Source: Heterohyrax brucei (taxonomy: Eukaryota; Chordata; Mammalia; Hyracoidea; Procaviidae). From it: a stretch of 64,000 bases of DNA. The notes below the pieces were generated by a model. That model was not told the origin of the DNA and searched no databases. It saw nothing but the letters and a program-made list of their open reading frames with translations. Made by a program: the position numbers and the translations under genes. The stretch lies in assembly GCA_028571685.1 (NCBI GenBank), contig CM053140.1:29121501-29185500 (forward strand), read 5' to 3'. This document shows positions 17,816 to 29,492 of this stretch, one piece after another. Within the stretch, counting starts at the first letter, position 1. Each line of letters opens with the position of its first letter.

Positions 17816-18112
17816 GTCCTGTATTCTTGGATTCCTCTTGGTGTCTTCCTTTGCCTTGGCCATCTTGTGCTGACTTTCTCCGTATTGTGTATTGTCCCTT
17901 CCTTCACCAATATTAACATGTCTTCTATCTAGTTAGTCAATTTCCCTTCCCTACCCCTCCCATTTCTGGCGACTATCAATTAATTTTTTTTCTTCATGTA
18001 AACCTTTTCTAATACTGGCCTCATACAGTATTTATCCTTTCATGATTGATTTATTTTACTCAGCATAATGTCCTCCAAGTTCATCTATGCTGTGACCAAG
18101 GCTATAATCTTT

Positions 18113-18207
18113 ATAGTGGCAAACTGCCACATCCTCCTCGTGTGAAGGGCCTGCTTGGTTTGAACTGCTGACCTCTCAGGTAGAAGTTGAGCACTTACCC
18201 ACCACTT
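18113..18207 (-). repeat. AfroSINE head fragment
   Basis: AAACTGCCACATCCTCCTC, GTTTGAACTGCTGACCTCTC and GAGCACTTACCCACCAC match the longer AfroSINE subtype, which carries an extra middle segment. Confidence 0.7.
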
Positions 18208-18239
18208 GACAGCAGGGCTTCTTGTGCTCACCACATACC

Positions 18240-18417
18240 AAGCACCACACCCATTGCTGTCAAGCTGATTGAGCAGAACTGCCCCGAGCTTCCAAGGCTC
18301 AAATCTTTACAGAACCAAACTGTGACATCTTTCTCCCACAGTGCAGCTGGTGGGTTTGAACCACCAACCTTTCAAATAGCAGTTGCATGCTTTGACCAGC
18401 ACACCATGAGTGCTCCT
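18240..18417 (-). repeat. AfroSINE, long subtype
   Basis: CCCATTGCTGTCAAGCTGAT, AACTGCCCCGAGCTTCCAAG, then the middle segment ending TCTTTCTCCCACAG and GGTGGGTTTGAACCACCAAC. The long subtype has an insert between head and tail relative to the short one. Confidence 0.85.
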
Positions 18418-20954
18418 AGACAGCAACAGCAGGGTCTGCTTTTTCTATTCTGGGAATATCTTCTTTTTAATTGGATGGTATAATTCATTAACAGTTAATA
18501 TACTTATTACTGTGGTTGAGTTTTGACCTACCATTTTATTGTCTTCTGGTTGTCTCTGTTTCTTCCCCCCTCTGTTCTCTACATCTTATTTGAATATTTT
18601 AAAAAGTCTCTTTCAATTTATCTACTGGATCTTTATCCATATCTCTTTGAATTGTTTTTATAATGGTTGTTTTAGGGCTTACAATATGTAGCCTTAATTT
18701 TTCACTGACTAAGAGTCAGTATTGTACCACTTTAGGTAAAATGTGGAAACCTCACAACTATGAAGGTCTGCAGGTGCCTCTCTAGTCTTCATGCTACAGG
18801 CACTGCATGCATCTAACAAGAGCACTTCAGAAATGCTATACTTTATTTAGTAGATACACATATTCTAAAGAAAATATTTCTATTTCCCAAGGTAATTACC
18901 ATTTTTTATGTTCTGTATTCCTTCCTGAAGATCTGTGTTTCACTCTGGTACCATTTAGCTTTAGCTGGGAAAAAAAAAAAAAAGCACGCCCAGTAACATG
19001 TATTTGATGTTAACTAATTCTCTTGGTTTTCTTTCATATGAAAATGTCATCTTCATCACTGAAGGCTGTTTAGCTGTACACAGAATTCTGTGATAACAGT
19101 TTTTTCTTTCAGCATTTTAAGCCTCCATAATTTGGAGTATTATTAGAAACACTAGTCCCTTGTATGATATAATCTGTTGTTTTTCTCTGGCTGTTTTCAA
19201 GATAAAAAAAAAGAAACACAAAACTTTAGCAGTAGTTTGAAGATGATATGTCTAGATGTGGCTTTATTCAGGCATATCCTGTTTAGAGTTCACTGAATTT
19301 CTTAAATCTGTAAATGTTTTTCACCAAATTTGGAACTTTCTTGTAATTATTTCTTCAAATACTTCTTGTGCCCCACTTTCTTTCCTACTGCTGGGACTCT
19401 CATTAGTTAGTTATATCAGGAATTTTGATATTTTCTAGGAGGTCCCCAAGGCTCTGTTCATACTTTTGTTTTCAATCATGAGTCTTCCATTTTCCTTCAG
19501 ATTGAATGCTTTCCACTGATTTTTCTTCAAAGGCCCTATGGCTCCTCTGTTATCTCCATTCTGTTATGCCTATTCAGTGAAATTTTTATATCAGATCTTG
19601 TAATTTTCAGTTCTAAAATTTCCATTTGAATCTTTTTCATATTTTTTATTTCTCTGCTGAGATTTTCTACATTTTTGTTCATGATGAATATATATTTTCG
19701 CTTTACTTAAAAGACTAAAATTATTAAACCTAATTTAAAGTGTTTGCTTATTCTAATACCTGGTCATCATAAACACTGTCATCTATGGGTTGTCTTTTCC
19801 CTTGAGAATGGGTTATATTATCCTGACTATTCATATACTGAATAATTTGGGATTGTATATTGTATAATTTGAATTACACGTTGTGGAGATTCTGAATTCT
19901 GTTATGTTCCTCTGAAGAGAGTTAATGTTTTTGCGTTAGCAGAAAATTAATTGCATCACATTCAAACTGCAAACTCTGCCAAACCTGTGTTGAGTGGAGG
20001 CTCAGATCTCGGTTCAGACTGCCTTCAGCACAAACAGTTCGGGGCTGCTCAGGAACCTGAGCAGAATTTATACACAGATTTCCTCCTCTCTGGCTCTCCT
20101 TCTGTGGTTTCTCCTCTTAATCCTTTCTGGCAGCTGTAGTTGCCTGTGCTCTTTCCCCTGGTTCCTCCGACAAGGAAGAGAGTGGACTGACTTTCTATCA
20201 GATTTTAGTCATCCCATGCCACTGCTGTAGTATCTATGACTGGAGCCAGGGCAAAGATGAAAACAACAGGAAACTCATTCTGTGCTGGTTACTTCCTCCA
20301 GGTTTTAACCGCCCTTCAAAACACCTGCTTTTTGTTCCTTCTTAAGAGCCCTCTGTAGCTGTTTTTTTAAATCTTCTTCAGGGTTTATGATTATTATCCA
20401 TGGGAGGGTTATTTGTTAGGAGATTGTTCTTCCATATTAGAAGCAGAACTCTACTGTATGGCATCCTTTCTCGAGAACCACAAGCAAGTTTAGGTTCTGA
20501 ACGGTGGAATGGATCTCCCAAGTGCTGTGCACTGATCAGCAACGAGTCTTTCAACAGAGTACTGGGAAAGAACAGGTACAGCTCCACAAGGTCTTCACTG
20601 GGCAGCAGTCCAATATAATTAATTTATAAATATAGACTGTCTCTGCATTAGCCTCTAGGAAACACACATCCTTCTTGATTCAGAATGTGAGTCTGGTAGC
20701 AAAAAGATAAATTTAAAACAATACCTACATTTACATCATTTTCACAGTCTCATCTTTCAGGCCTCCCCGCCCCCGCAAGAACTCTCATTCTCTTGTTAAT
20801 TTTCTAGCCTTGGAGGTTTATTATACAAAACGTGTGTAGGCCTAGAGTCCATCACTCATGATCATGTTTGTTTGAGAAGGATCCAAAAGTCTCCTTTTTC
20901 TGTAGATCCTGGATCTCCAAGAAAGCTGAACTTGCTCATCTGACAACAGCAAGA

Positions 20955-21160
20955 ACCAGCACTGACACAGCACGTACTGTGTGCCAAGCATGACTCAATG
21001 TGATTTACATATATTAACTCATTTTATCCTATGTTCATCCCATTTTAAAGATGAGGAAATGGATTTGCACAAGACCACATAGCTTGTATGCAGGGTGAGG
21101 ACTGGGTCCAGGTCCTCTTGCTCCAGGGCCTGTACCTACCCACCACACCCAACTGGCTTC
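20955..21160 (-). repeat. MIR (ancient tRNA-derived SINE)
   Basis: The minus-strand MIR core reads, on the plus strand, as CTGTGTGCCAAGCATG, TATTAACTCATTTTATCC, CCCATTTTAAAGATGAGGAA, CAAGACCACATAGCTTG and CTTGCTCCAGGGCCTG. It is the classical MIR order, with no sign of recent activity. Confidence 0.85.
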
Positions 21161-21729
21161 TGAGGGTTTTTCACCTACATTTTCACCTACAGCTGGTAAA
21201 TACTGCTTGTTTTACAAGGTATAACTAATATACTCAGCATTTCTGGCTGAGCATGGGCAATTTTACAGAAGTTCTCAATTTAACAAGGTATTTAAGACTT
21301 AAAAAGCAAACATGCCTTAAATATTGTTAAAAGAGTATTAACTACTTAAAGTAAAAATAGTACTGTAGAACTTCATAGTATATATTGAAGCCAAATACAG
21401 GACAAGAGCACCCAGAGCAGGAGAGAGTCATTGGAAGGCTGCTATTAATACAGTTCTCACAATGTTTGTGAAGCATACAAATTTTTTAATGGAGACAGTG
21501 ATACATTAACATGCATATTTAATCTTTAGAACAACTACTTAAAAATGGTGCAAAGAGGCAGAACTAAAAAGTGAATAGTGGACATAAAGTGGAGCAAAAA
21601 TACTTGATTTATCTTAAAAAAAAAGAGAGGAGGAAAGAAGGAGCTAAGAAACAAAAACTAGATGAAAAGAAACAAAACATCAAGAAGGCTACGTAAACCC
21701 AAACACTCTAAAAACTTCATTAAATATAA

Positions 21730-21893
21730 AAAACAAACCCACTGCCACTGAACTGATTCTGACTCACAGTGACCCTATAGCACAGAGTAGAACTGCCCCA
21801 CAGGGTTTCTCAGGGGCGCCTGGTGGATTCAAACTGCTAATCTTTTGTTAGCAGCTGTAGCTCTTAAACACTTGCCACTAGGATTTCCTCCAT
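21730..21893 (-). repeat. AfroSINE
   Basis: TTCTGACTCACAGTGACCC, CAGAGTAGAACTGCCCCACA, GATTCAAACTGCTAATC, then the head CCACTAGGATTTCC. Complete, reverse orientation. Confidence 0.92.
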
Positions 21894-21894
21894 A

Positions 21895-24060
21895 AATATA
21901 CATGATCTAAATACTCCAATTAAAAAGTAGAGATTATCTTACTGGATAAAAAGCAAGACCCAATGATACATGCTTTATAAGAAATGAACTTTAAAGATAA
22001 TGACACAAATGTATTCACAGTATAGAACAAGACAGTCTGTACAAATACTGACAATAAGAAAGCTTGTGTGGATATATTATGTCAGAGTGGACTTCAAGAA
22101 GAGTATTTCAAAGAGACCAAACCCACTACCACTGAATCAATTGTGAACTTACAACACTTGCATAGGACAGAAAGAACTGCCGCTCAGGGTTTCTAAGGCT
22201 GCAATCTTTACAGAAGCAGACTGTCACATCTTTCTCCCATGGACCTGCTGGTGGGTTAGAACTGCTGACCTTTCAGTTAGCAGCTGAGCACTTAACCACT
22301 GTGCCACCAGGGCTCCTCCAAGAAGAGTACTACCATTGATAAAGGGACCTTTCACAATGATAAAAAGGGTCAATTTCATCAAAAGATAAATTAACCTTAA
22401 GTATGTACACACTTGATAAGAGCTTCCAAATGCATGAAGCAGAAGCTGACAGAACTAAAATGAAGAAGACAAATCTACAACCATGGCTGGTGACTTCAGT
22501 ATTTCTCTTTCAAGAACTGATAAATAAAGTCTTATCCTTAAAGAGATCAGTAACATCTCGGCAATATTATCAGCTCACTGACCTAACTGATACTTATGCA
22601 TTTCACCCTAGAAAAGCAGGATACACATTCTTCTTAACTGTAAATGGATTATTCACCAAGATAGACTGTAGGCTAGGCCCTAAAAAAAAAAGTCTCAATA
22701 AATTTCAAAGGCTCAAAATCATACAGAGTATACTCTCTGACTACAGTGGTATTAGCGATCAACAGTAAGAAGATGTTTAGGAAATCTCTAAATGCCATAT
22801 TTTCCTGCAGATACATCTCACTTTCAGTTTGCTTGCTAACTGCACACCCCTCCCATGAGGTATTTTTGTAAGCACATTCCGCTAGTTTTGTTTTTTACAG
22901 CAACATGTAAAACATTTGCATAACAGCACTTATGAAAATACCTGGTGGGGGAGGGCACAGTTGGCAAACAAACATTGAAGGTGTATGCTATTTGCCTAAA
23001 AATACTGTATTTAGAACTAAAGGACTGTAAGAACTAAAAGCCTATGGATCAACAAACATCACAAAAATTTTACGACATTTTTGAGAGAAAGGATGAAAAT
23101 ACAACATACCAAACTTTCTGGAAGAAGCTAACACAATGCTGAGAAGGAAATGTGTACCTTCACATGCCTACATTAGAAAAGAAGAAAAATATAAAGTCAA
23201 TGATCTATGCTTCCATCTTAAGAAGACAGGAAAAGATGAGCAAATTAAACCCAAGGTCAGCAGATGAAAGGAACTAATAGAATTAAGAGTGGAAATGAAT
23301 GAGATGGACAAATGTTAGAGGAAATAAAGTCAAAAGCTAGCTCTCTGAAAAAAACTGATAAATCTTTAGCAAAAAAAATATGCCAACAAATATTGCCAGT
23401 ATCAGAAACAACAGAGGGAACATGACTATAAATTCTACAATCACAAGAGTGATCAATATTATAAACTTTCTGCCAATAAATTCAACAAATCAATGAGCAA
23501 ATTTAAAGACAAAGATTACCAAAAATTACACAAAATGTGGCTGAAGATGTGAATAGCCCATTACAGATACTGAATTCACAATTTTCAAAAGTCCTATAAA
23601 GAAAACAAGTCCAGACAGCTTCACTAATGAATTCTATCAAACATTTAAGAAAGAAGTTATATCCATATTATATGGGGTCTTTCTCAAAATACAGAAGGCA
23701 GAAATACGTTTCAACTCATTTTATAAGGCTAGCAAGCAAGACCCAATGACATGCCAGTATAACCGTGATAGCAATCCAGGCAAGGGCATTACAAGGAAAA
23801 ACAGTACAGGTAATAAAAAATACTAATATCCACCATGAACACAGATATAAAGACCCTTAACAAAATCACAGCAAATCAAGCATCATGCTTAACAGTGAAA
23901 TACTCAACATTTCTCCCTAACACTAGGAACTAGTCAAACATGTCCACTGTTACCTCTTCCACCCAACACTGTCCTGTAGGTTGTAGCCAGTGTGTAAGGA
24001 CAGAAAACAACGAAAGCCGTAAGGATTAGAAAAGAAGATGTCTTACCTTTCCACCCATCA
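21895..24060 (+). mobile_element. Decayed L1 ORF2 region, plus strand
   Basis: Plus-strand L1 phrases without an open frame: GAACTAAAATGAAGAAGAC, GGCTGGTGACTTCAGTATTTC, TCACTAATGAATTCTATCAAAC, GACCCAATGACATGCCAG, GGCAAGGGCATTACAAGG and TTCTCCCTAACACTAGGAAC. They run from endonuclease-like to reverse-transcriptase-like sequence. A SINE (22117-22317) and an unidentified block (about 22795-23010) interrupt it. Confidence 0.7.
22117..22317 (-). repeat. AfroSINE, long subtype, with 11-bp TSD
   Basis: Full-length reverse copy including the middle segment (GCAATCTTTACAGAAGCAGA). CAAGAAGAGTA is repeated exactly at 22095-22105 and 22319-22329. Confidence 0.92.
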
Positions 24061-25203
24061 GAATGGCTGAAGTGGAAAGTCCTTGACACTGTATCAAGGT
24101 GAAATCACATTACAGTTGGAAACCGTACTCCCTGTGACACACCAGTTTTTTTCCTGATTATTTAATTTCCCAAGAGAAATGAAAACAGGCTTTGTGAGTT
24201 GAGAACATGGCTGCCCTCATGCTTTCCGACACTGCTGTTTTCCAAGGCTCTGTCATATGACCTTGGTGAGGCAGTCTTAGACAACTCTCTGGCTCCAAGC
24301 CACCTCTGTTCTTGACCCTATTGTTGGGTACAGAGATCTGCCCTGGTCCCCCTGCGACTGGGGACCACTGCCTTGGTATGTAAAGCTCCCTAACAGACTC
24401 CTTTACCACCACATGGGAGGTGCCCCCTTTCTTTGGTCTCTCGGTACTCTTCAATTTTGGAGGCAAATTTCAAGTCACCAGTCCATGCCTGGACACATCC
24501 ACAGAAAATGTGCCCAATAATGCACACAGCGTCTTTACCTCACACATGCCAAGCACAAGGAAGTCACCAAGGGGCCAAGAGGAGGGAGACGTACACAGCA
24601 GGTGTCCCCATGTGACATGTGGAATCTCACTGAGTTTGCTGAATGTGAGACTGGAAACAGAGCGTGCATGGTACAACTCTATGAGGATGAAGGAAGGGTG
24701 GGAGAAATCAAGGACTGCTTGGTATGGGCATGGGATGGGGAGGCGCAGGAGAATCTTCCATGACGACAGAAACGTTCTCTATCACAAGGGGTGTTTGTAA
24801 ATGTCAAAGCCGACCGTGTACCTCACCACACATAAACAGTATCTTGGTTAACTGACTGAAAACACGCATTTTTATCCTGAAAATTTTGTTGAAGCCAAAA
24901 CACTAAAAAACTGGTTTTAAAAAAAAAATTCTACAAAGCAATGAAAGGTTTGGTGAGAATTTATGCTTAAAATTGGATAGCTCTTTTACAACTCTGATTT
25001 TTCCTTAGAAGAACGAGTTTCACTAAAGGAAGTACGCCTTCTGGCCGCTGTGCTTTTAAATAAGTAATGTATGTGGGCAGAAGGTAACTGAGTCAGGTCA
25101 GTCAACAAGGGTTTAGGTGCCTGGCAGGACCAGTCCGGGGTAGAACACACAAATACTTGTCATAGCTGGCCATCTCCAGCCTTCCACAGGGGGCTGTGGC
25201 TGG

Positions 25204-25395
25204 AACAGGGGTAGACGGGGTGACAGGGTAAGGGCAGGGTATGGGGACTAGCAGACGGGGAGGAGGATGAGAGTAGAGTTGGGTGGGGTGGGGTGGTGGT
25301 GAGGTAGGAATGAGGTGGGGCTTGGTGGTAGGAAGAGCTGCAGGGGTACAGTATAGGGTAAGGGTAGAGGAGTGAGGTAGGGTGAGGCTGGGTAG
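25204..25395 (+). repeat. G-rich low-complexity tract
   Basis: About 190 bp of irregular GGGT, GGGG and GGTA units (for example GGGGTGACAGGGTAAGGGCA and GGGTGGGGTGGGGTGG). It can form G-quadruplexes on the plus strand. There is no fixed repeat period. Confidence 0.7.
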
Positions 25396-26344
25396 GGACA
25401 GAGGGTCCCTTTGTTTCATAGCCATATGCTTACCTTCTGTCTCTGATTAAAATGGAAGTGCCTTTGCCTTTTCTCTGACCATACTGTTGAAAATTAAAAC
25501 TGGAACACACTGTTCAAGCCTCCAGTTCACCAGTATAGTTACTGCTGCTGCTGTCCCCATAGCAAGCAACGGAAGCCCCCGGGAAGCCCCTACGACACCA
25601 CAGCGCGGCCAAACCCCTATAGACACAAGCCTCTCCTGACAGTGCCCTCCAAGTGCAGGCAGAAAATAAGCACTGAAGCTACGCAAGTGGGTGTCAAAGG
25701 GACGGGTTGTGGGCTTCTGCAGATTCTCAGTATGATGGTGAGAGAGCTCGTTAAGTGAATCACCTGGCAATCAAAGCCAATCACATGGGTGTAGTACCGA
25801 CAGGAGGGCAGACAAGCTTGGAGTCCCAGGATGCTGTCTGGTGACTGCCTGTCAAGAAACCTGTTTGCTCTGTTTTTAGGAATAACAGGGTGTATGTGGG
25901 TGGGGGGAGTATCCAGAAAGAGAAACATTCTGGATAATGTAGATTGTATTCCTTCTGTGAGATACTAAAACCAACACGGCACTAACACTCCTGGCACATA
26001 CATTACTTGTGTGGCTCTTAACTGGTGAGGGAATGGGAATATCCTGGGGGTCTCATCAAACCTCCCCAGACTGAAAACCAGAGAACAACAAAGACCTACT
26101 TCTGCATTCTGCCAATACTGAAGTAATACACAGAGAAGCAAAGCAAAACATGTTTCCTTGTAATACAGAGAGAAGAAAGCAAAGCAAAACCATCTCAACA
26201 TGAGATGGTTAACAACTCGGACAGAAAAAAGTTTTTCAGGAAAAGCTGCATTTGCCAAAATGCTCTAAGAAATGTAAAAAGCTAGACCAACAGAGTTGAC
26301 AATTCAGACGTAAAATCATCCTCCTGTGGGCAGCTGAAATCTAA

Positions 26345-28345
26345 CAAAAGCTCGAAGTCTGTTAACTGGAGAAAAGACAGTCTCTAACAAATGGTGTTGG
26401 CATAACTGGTTATCCATCTGCAAAAAAATGACCCATACATCACACCATGCACAAAAATTACCTCAATACGGGTCAAAGACCTAAATATAAAATCTAAAAT
26501 GATACTGCTCACAGTAGAAAAAACATGGAGCCCTAAAAAGTGGCATAAACGTAATACAAAACATTTCCAACAATGCACAAACAGCTGAAGAGAAAATAGA
26601 TAACTAGCAACTCCTAAAAATCAAAACTTATGCTCATCCAAAGACTTCACCAAAAGAGTACAAAGGCAACCTACAGACCACGAGAAAAAAAATTTTGATA
26701 TAATACACCTGATCAGCATCTGATCTATAAGGTATTGCAAACCTCAACAACAAAAAGACAACTCAATTAAAAAATGGGCAAAGGATATGAACAGGGACAT
26801 CACCAAAGAAGATATTCTGGTGGCTAACAGATACCCGAAGAAATGTTCACGATCACTAGCCATTAAAGAAATGCAAATCAAAACTACAATGAGACACCAT
26901 CTCACTCCACACGGCTGGCATTAATCCAAAAGCACAAAACAATAAATGTTGGAGGGACTGTGGAGAGATTGGAACACTTACACACTGCTCGTGGGAATGT
27001 AAAATGGCGCAACCACTTTGGAAACTGATACGGTGCTTTCTTTAAAAGTTGGAAATCGAAAAAACATATGATCCAGCAATCCCACTGCTTGGAATATATC
27101 CTAGGGAAGTAAGAGCTGCCACACAGAGATGTGCAAACCAGTGTTCATCGCAGCACTGTCCTCAACAGCAAAACAGTGGGATTGTTTGTCTGTTGCCAAT
27201 ACCACACAAATGGATAAACAAACTATGGTATACTCACATAACTGAATATTATGCAATGATAAAAAACAATGATGAATTTGGAAAACATAACATGAAGGAA
27301 TCTGGAAAGTAGTATGCTAGAATCAGTCAACTGCAGAAGGACAAATACTGTATGAGAACACTTTGTAAGGATTCAAGAAAATGTTTAGACACAGAAGAAA
27401 TCAGTCTGATGATTATGAGGGTAGGGGAGGCAGGGAGAGGGATATTCACTAATTAGACAGTAGACAATAATTATTTTAGGTGAAGGGAGGGGCAATACAC
27501 AGTAGAGGAGATGTCAAAACAACTGGACTACACCAAAAGCTAAGAAGTTTCCCAAATACAACCAAACACTTTAAGGGACAGAGCAGCAAGGTCAGGGGTC
27601 TGAGGACCATGGTTTCAGAGGACATCTAGATCAACTGGTATAACAAAAGTTTATTACAAAAATCTTCTGCATCCCACTTTGGTGAGTAGTATCTGGGGTC
27701 TTAAAAGCTAGCAAGAGGCCATTTAAGAAGCATCAATTGGTCTCAACCCACTTGGAGAAAAAGAGAATAAAGAATACAAAAGACAAAGAAAATATAACTC
27801 CAAGAAACAGAAAGGGCCACATAAACCTGAGATTACATCAACATGAGACCAGAAGAACTAGATGGTGTTCAGCTACCACCAATGACTGCCCTCACAGTGA
27901 ACACAACAGAGTCCCTGATGGAGATGGAGAAATAATGGGGTACAGAACTCAAACTCCAGTAAACCAAAGACCAGACATCATGGTCTGACAGACTGAAGGG
28001 TCCCTGGAACACATGGCTCCTGGACTCTTAGCCCAGAACTGAAACCATTCCTGAAGCCTACTCCTCAGACAAAAACTGAACTGGTCTATAAGAGATAAAA
28101 AGACACTGGTGAACAGTGTGCTGCTTGGCTTACGGAGACACAGGAGAGACTAACTGGACAGCTCCTGTCCAGACACAAGATAAGATGGCAGAGAGGGACA
28201 TTAGCTGCTTGCATGGATTTGGGAAATACAACGGTGGAGAAAGTGCTGTCACAGAGTGGGGAAAGCAGCAAGGGTCATGTAACACAGTTTTTGTATGCGA
28301 AATGAGTGGAACTGTAAACTTTCACTTATAACACAATTTTAAAAA
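26345..28345 (+). mobile_element. 5'-truncated L1 (ORF2 C-terminus plus full 3' UTR), plus strand
   Basis: ORF2-derived phrases: CTAACAAATGGTGTTGGCATA, AAATGGGCAAAGGATATGAA, AGCCATTAAAGAAATGCAAA, GTGGAGAGATTGGAACACTT and CCAGCAATCCCACTGCTTGG. A frame at 27049-27312 keeps YDPAIPLLGIYP, the ORF2 C-terminal hallmark. The 3' UTR runs from about 27350 to GTAAACTTTCACTTATAAC. This copy links the 3' UTR fragments elsewhere in the window to L1. Confidence 0.9.
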
Positions 28346-28973
28346 AGTATCCAAACCACTTGAAATTAAATTGTACTTACACATCAATTAAACTGTTTAA
28401 TTGACACCCTCTTTGTACACCCATTACAGAACTAAACCTTGACAATCTCGTGGCGATAAACTGACAAAAGTAAATTCAAAATCGAAGAAAAAGATCAAGT
28501 CATAACAGATTCTTTGACACCTCAATGAAATTAGCCCGGCGGTGTGAAAAGACAAAAAAAGGCAGCATGTTTCCTTCCCGGCGCCGCGAGCTTCTAACCG
28601 CCTGGGGGAGGGGACGCCGACAGGGCCCCGTGCTCAGGCTGAGGGTCGCCCAGACACCACTGGTGACGCCCCCCGGGAGCCTCCGGGGCCCTAGGATCCG
28701 TTTACGAGTGGGCTCTCTCAGCTCGCGAAGACGTGGAGGATGAGGAGGCACGGGGTGGACACGCTGGGAACTCGCCGTTGGGGACCCTCAGAGCCCGGTC
28801 AGGGTCCCCGCCGACCTTTGTGAGGGCCTCCCAAGTCCTTCCTGGCACCGCCGACACCACCCGCTTGAAGTCAGCTTTCGGCGATGCAAGGGCTGCAGTC
28901 TCCAACACCCCCGCCCCCGGCAGATCAATACTACCCCCACGGCTTCCACGTCCGCCCCTAGTCCCTCACTCAC

Positions 28974-29060
28974 CCCAGCGTCCTTCGATTCCTCTTTCGT
29001 ACCCCCCGCCCTCCAGGCGGTCCCGCCGCTCCCCCTGGGACTTGTAGTCTCTTTTTCGCC
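28974..29060 (-). other. C1orf159: Candidate noncoding first exon of C1orf159
   Basis: Inferred exon ending at 28974 with donor GTGAGT at 28973-28968. The transcription start is assumed near the ZNF143-type boxes, so the right edge is a guess. Its product would be 5' UTR spliced to the exon starting at 5186 or to an unseen intermediate exon. Confidence 0.4.
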
Positions 29061-29283
29061 TTAGCCCATTGGACCTGCGAGAGCGATGTTCAAAGAAAAA
29101 AACTACAATTCCCGGCGGTACTTGCCAGAACCCTTTACCTACAGGTGAGTTCCGGCACCGGGTTCTCTAGAGGCTAAGGCGAGGCCTGCGCGGAGCCCTC
29201 TGGGAAGTGTAGTCTGGTTCCATTGTTCTACGTCTCCGAGCCCTGCACTTAGCTGTCGAGGGAAGGAAAAGACTACATATCCC
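29037..29283. promoter_or_regulatory. Cluster of four ACTACAnnTCCC boxes (ZNF143/SBS-type)
   Basis: Exact 12-mers at 29037-29048 (minus, ACTACAAGTCCC), 29102-29113 (plus, ACTACAATTCCC), 29202-29213 (minus, ACTACACTTCCC) and 29272-29283 (plus, ACTACATATCCC). This consensus is known from mammalian housekeeping and bidirectional promoters and is bound by ZNF143. The alternating strands here are seen directly. Confidence 0.85.
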
Positions 29284-29376
29284 AGGATTTCTCACGCGGT
29301 GGGCGTTTTTTGGCGTTCTGGACAAGGGGAGTCCTGTTGACGCACTGTCCCAGAGCTGCGCTGAACCACAACGCCT

Positions 29377-29492
29377 GCGGTTCGAATCCATTAGCCACTA
29401 CTTGGAAACCTTATTGGGCAGTTGTACTCTATCCTGCAGAGTCGCTATGCCTCGGAATCGACTGGACGGCAGCTGGTTTGGATTTTTGAATA
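29377..29492 (+). repeat. AfroSINE fragment next to the promoter
   Basis: GGTTCGAATCCATTAGCC (intact B box), GGGCAGTTGTACTCTATCC, CGGAATCGACTGGACGGCAG. The head is lost or diverged. Confidence 0.88.

Larger units (their letters stand above)
16420..18112 (-). mobile_element. L1 3' UTR pieces, minus strand, interrupted by SINEs
   Basis: L1 3' UTR type sequence at about 16420-16995, 17141-17590 and 17816-18112. Shared blocks include GGCTGGGAGGTAGTCTCTAGG, ATCGCTTCAGTTCCAGG and CATAATGTCCTCCAAGTTCA (also at 15200 as CATAATGTCCTCCAGTTGAA). SINEs separate the pieces. Confidence 0.6.
9435..20390 (-). mobile_element. Old L1 ORF2-type element, minus strand, broken by younger insertions
   Basis: L1 sequence read in reverse recurs at about 9435-9859, 10547-11295, 11489-12631, 12798-13045, 13430-14158, 16180-16316 and 18430-20390. 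Landmark blocks follow the order expected for one decayed L1: TAATATTCCATTGTATAG, AGTGGTATCTCGTTGTTTTAATTTG, CTTCCAATCCATGAACATG, ATAGCCTGAGAAATAACC, AAATAAAGCCACTCCAGCTC. Younger L1 3' pieces and SINEs separate them. No long frame survives. Confidence 0.75.
5187..28973 (-). other. C1orf159: Long 5' intron(s) of C1orf159
   Basis: The interval between the first coding exon and the candidate promoter exon, filled mainly with L1, AfroSINE, RTE, MLT1 and MIR sequence listed separately. Stretches with nothing recognisable: 5190-5600, 7050-8390, 20400-20950, 24060-26340 and 28350-28560. An additional noncoding 5' exon within it cannot be excluded from sequence alone. Confidence 0.6.
28560..29300. 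promoter_or_regulatory. C1orf159: CpG-rich, probably bidirectional promoter of C1orf159
   Basis: The most CpG-dense stretch of the window and free of repeats. It contains GC-box-like runs, an inverted CCAAT (ATTGG at 29068-29072) and four ACTACAnnTCCC boxes between 29037 and 29283. On the minus strand a donor-like GTGAGT starts at 28973 after CGCTGGG, suiting a noncoding first exon of C1orf159. On the plus strand CCTACAG|GTGAGT (29145) could end an exon of a divergent transcript. No TATA box is evident. Assignment to C1orf159 rests on position and orientation. Confidence 0.75.

Noticed and set aside
24158..24466. Basic 102-codon minus-strand frame starting MPPKLKSTERPKKGG
   Set aside because: No known domain, no promoter or polyadenylation context; treated as chance or as a decayed unknown repeat.
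25204..25395. Possible telomere-like or CRISPR-like array
   Set aside because: Units have no fixed period or spacer structure and the genome is vertebrate; it is a G-rich low-complexity tract.
27049..27312. Open frame with YDPAIPLLGIYP
   Set aside because: It is the degenerate C-terminus of L1 ORF2, not a host gene.
29377..29492. Possible tRNA gene (B-box GGTTCGAATCC)
   Set aside because: The B box belongs to an AfroSINE; no cloverleaf or A-box partner at tRNA spacing.
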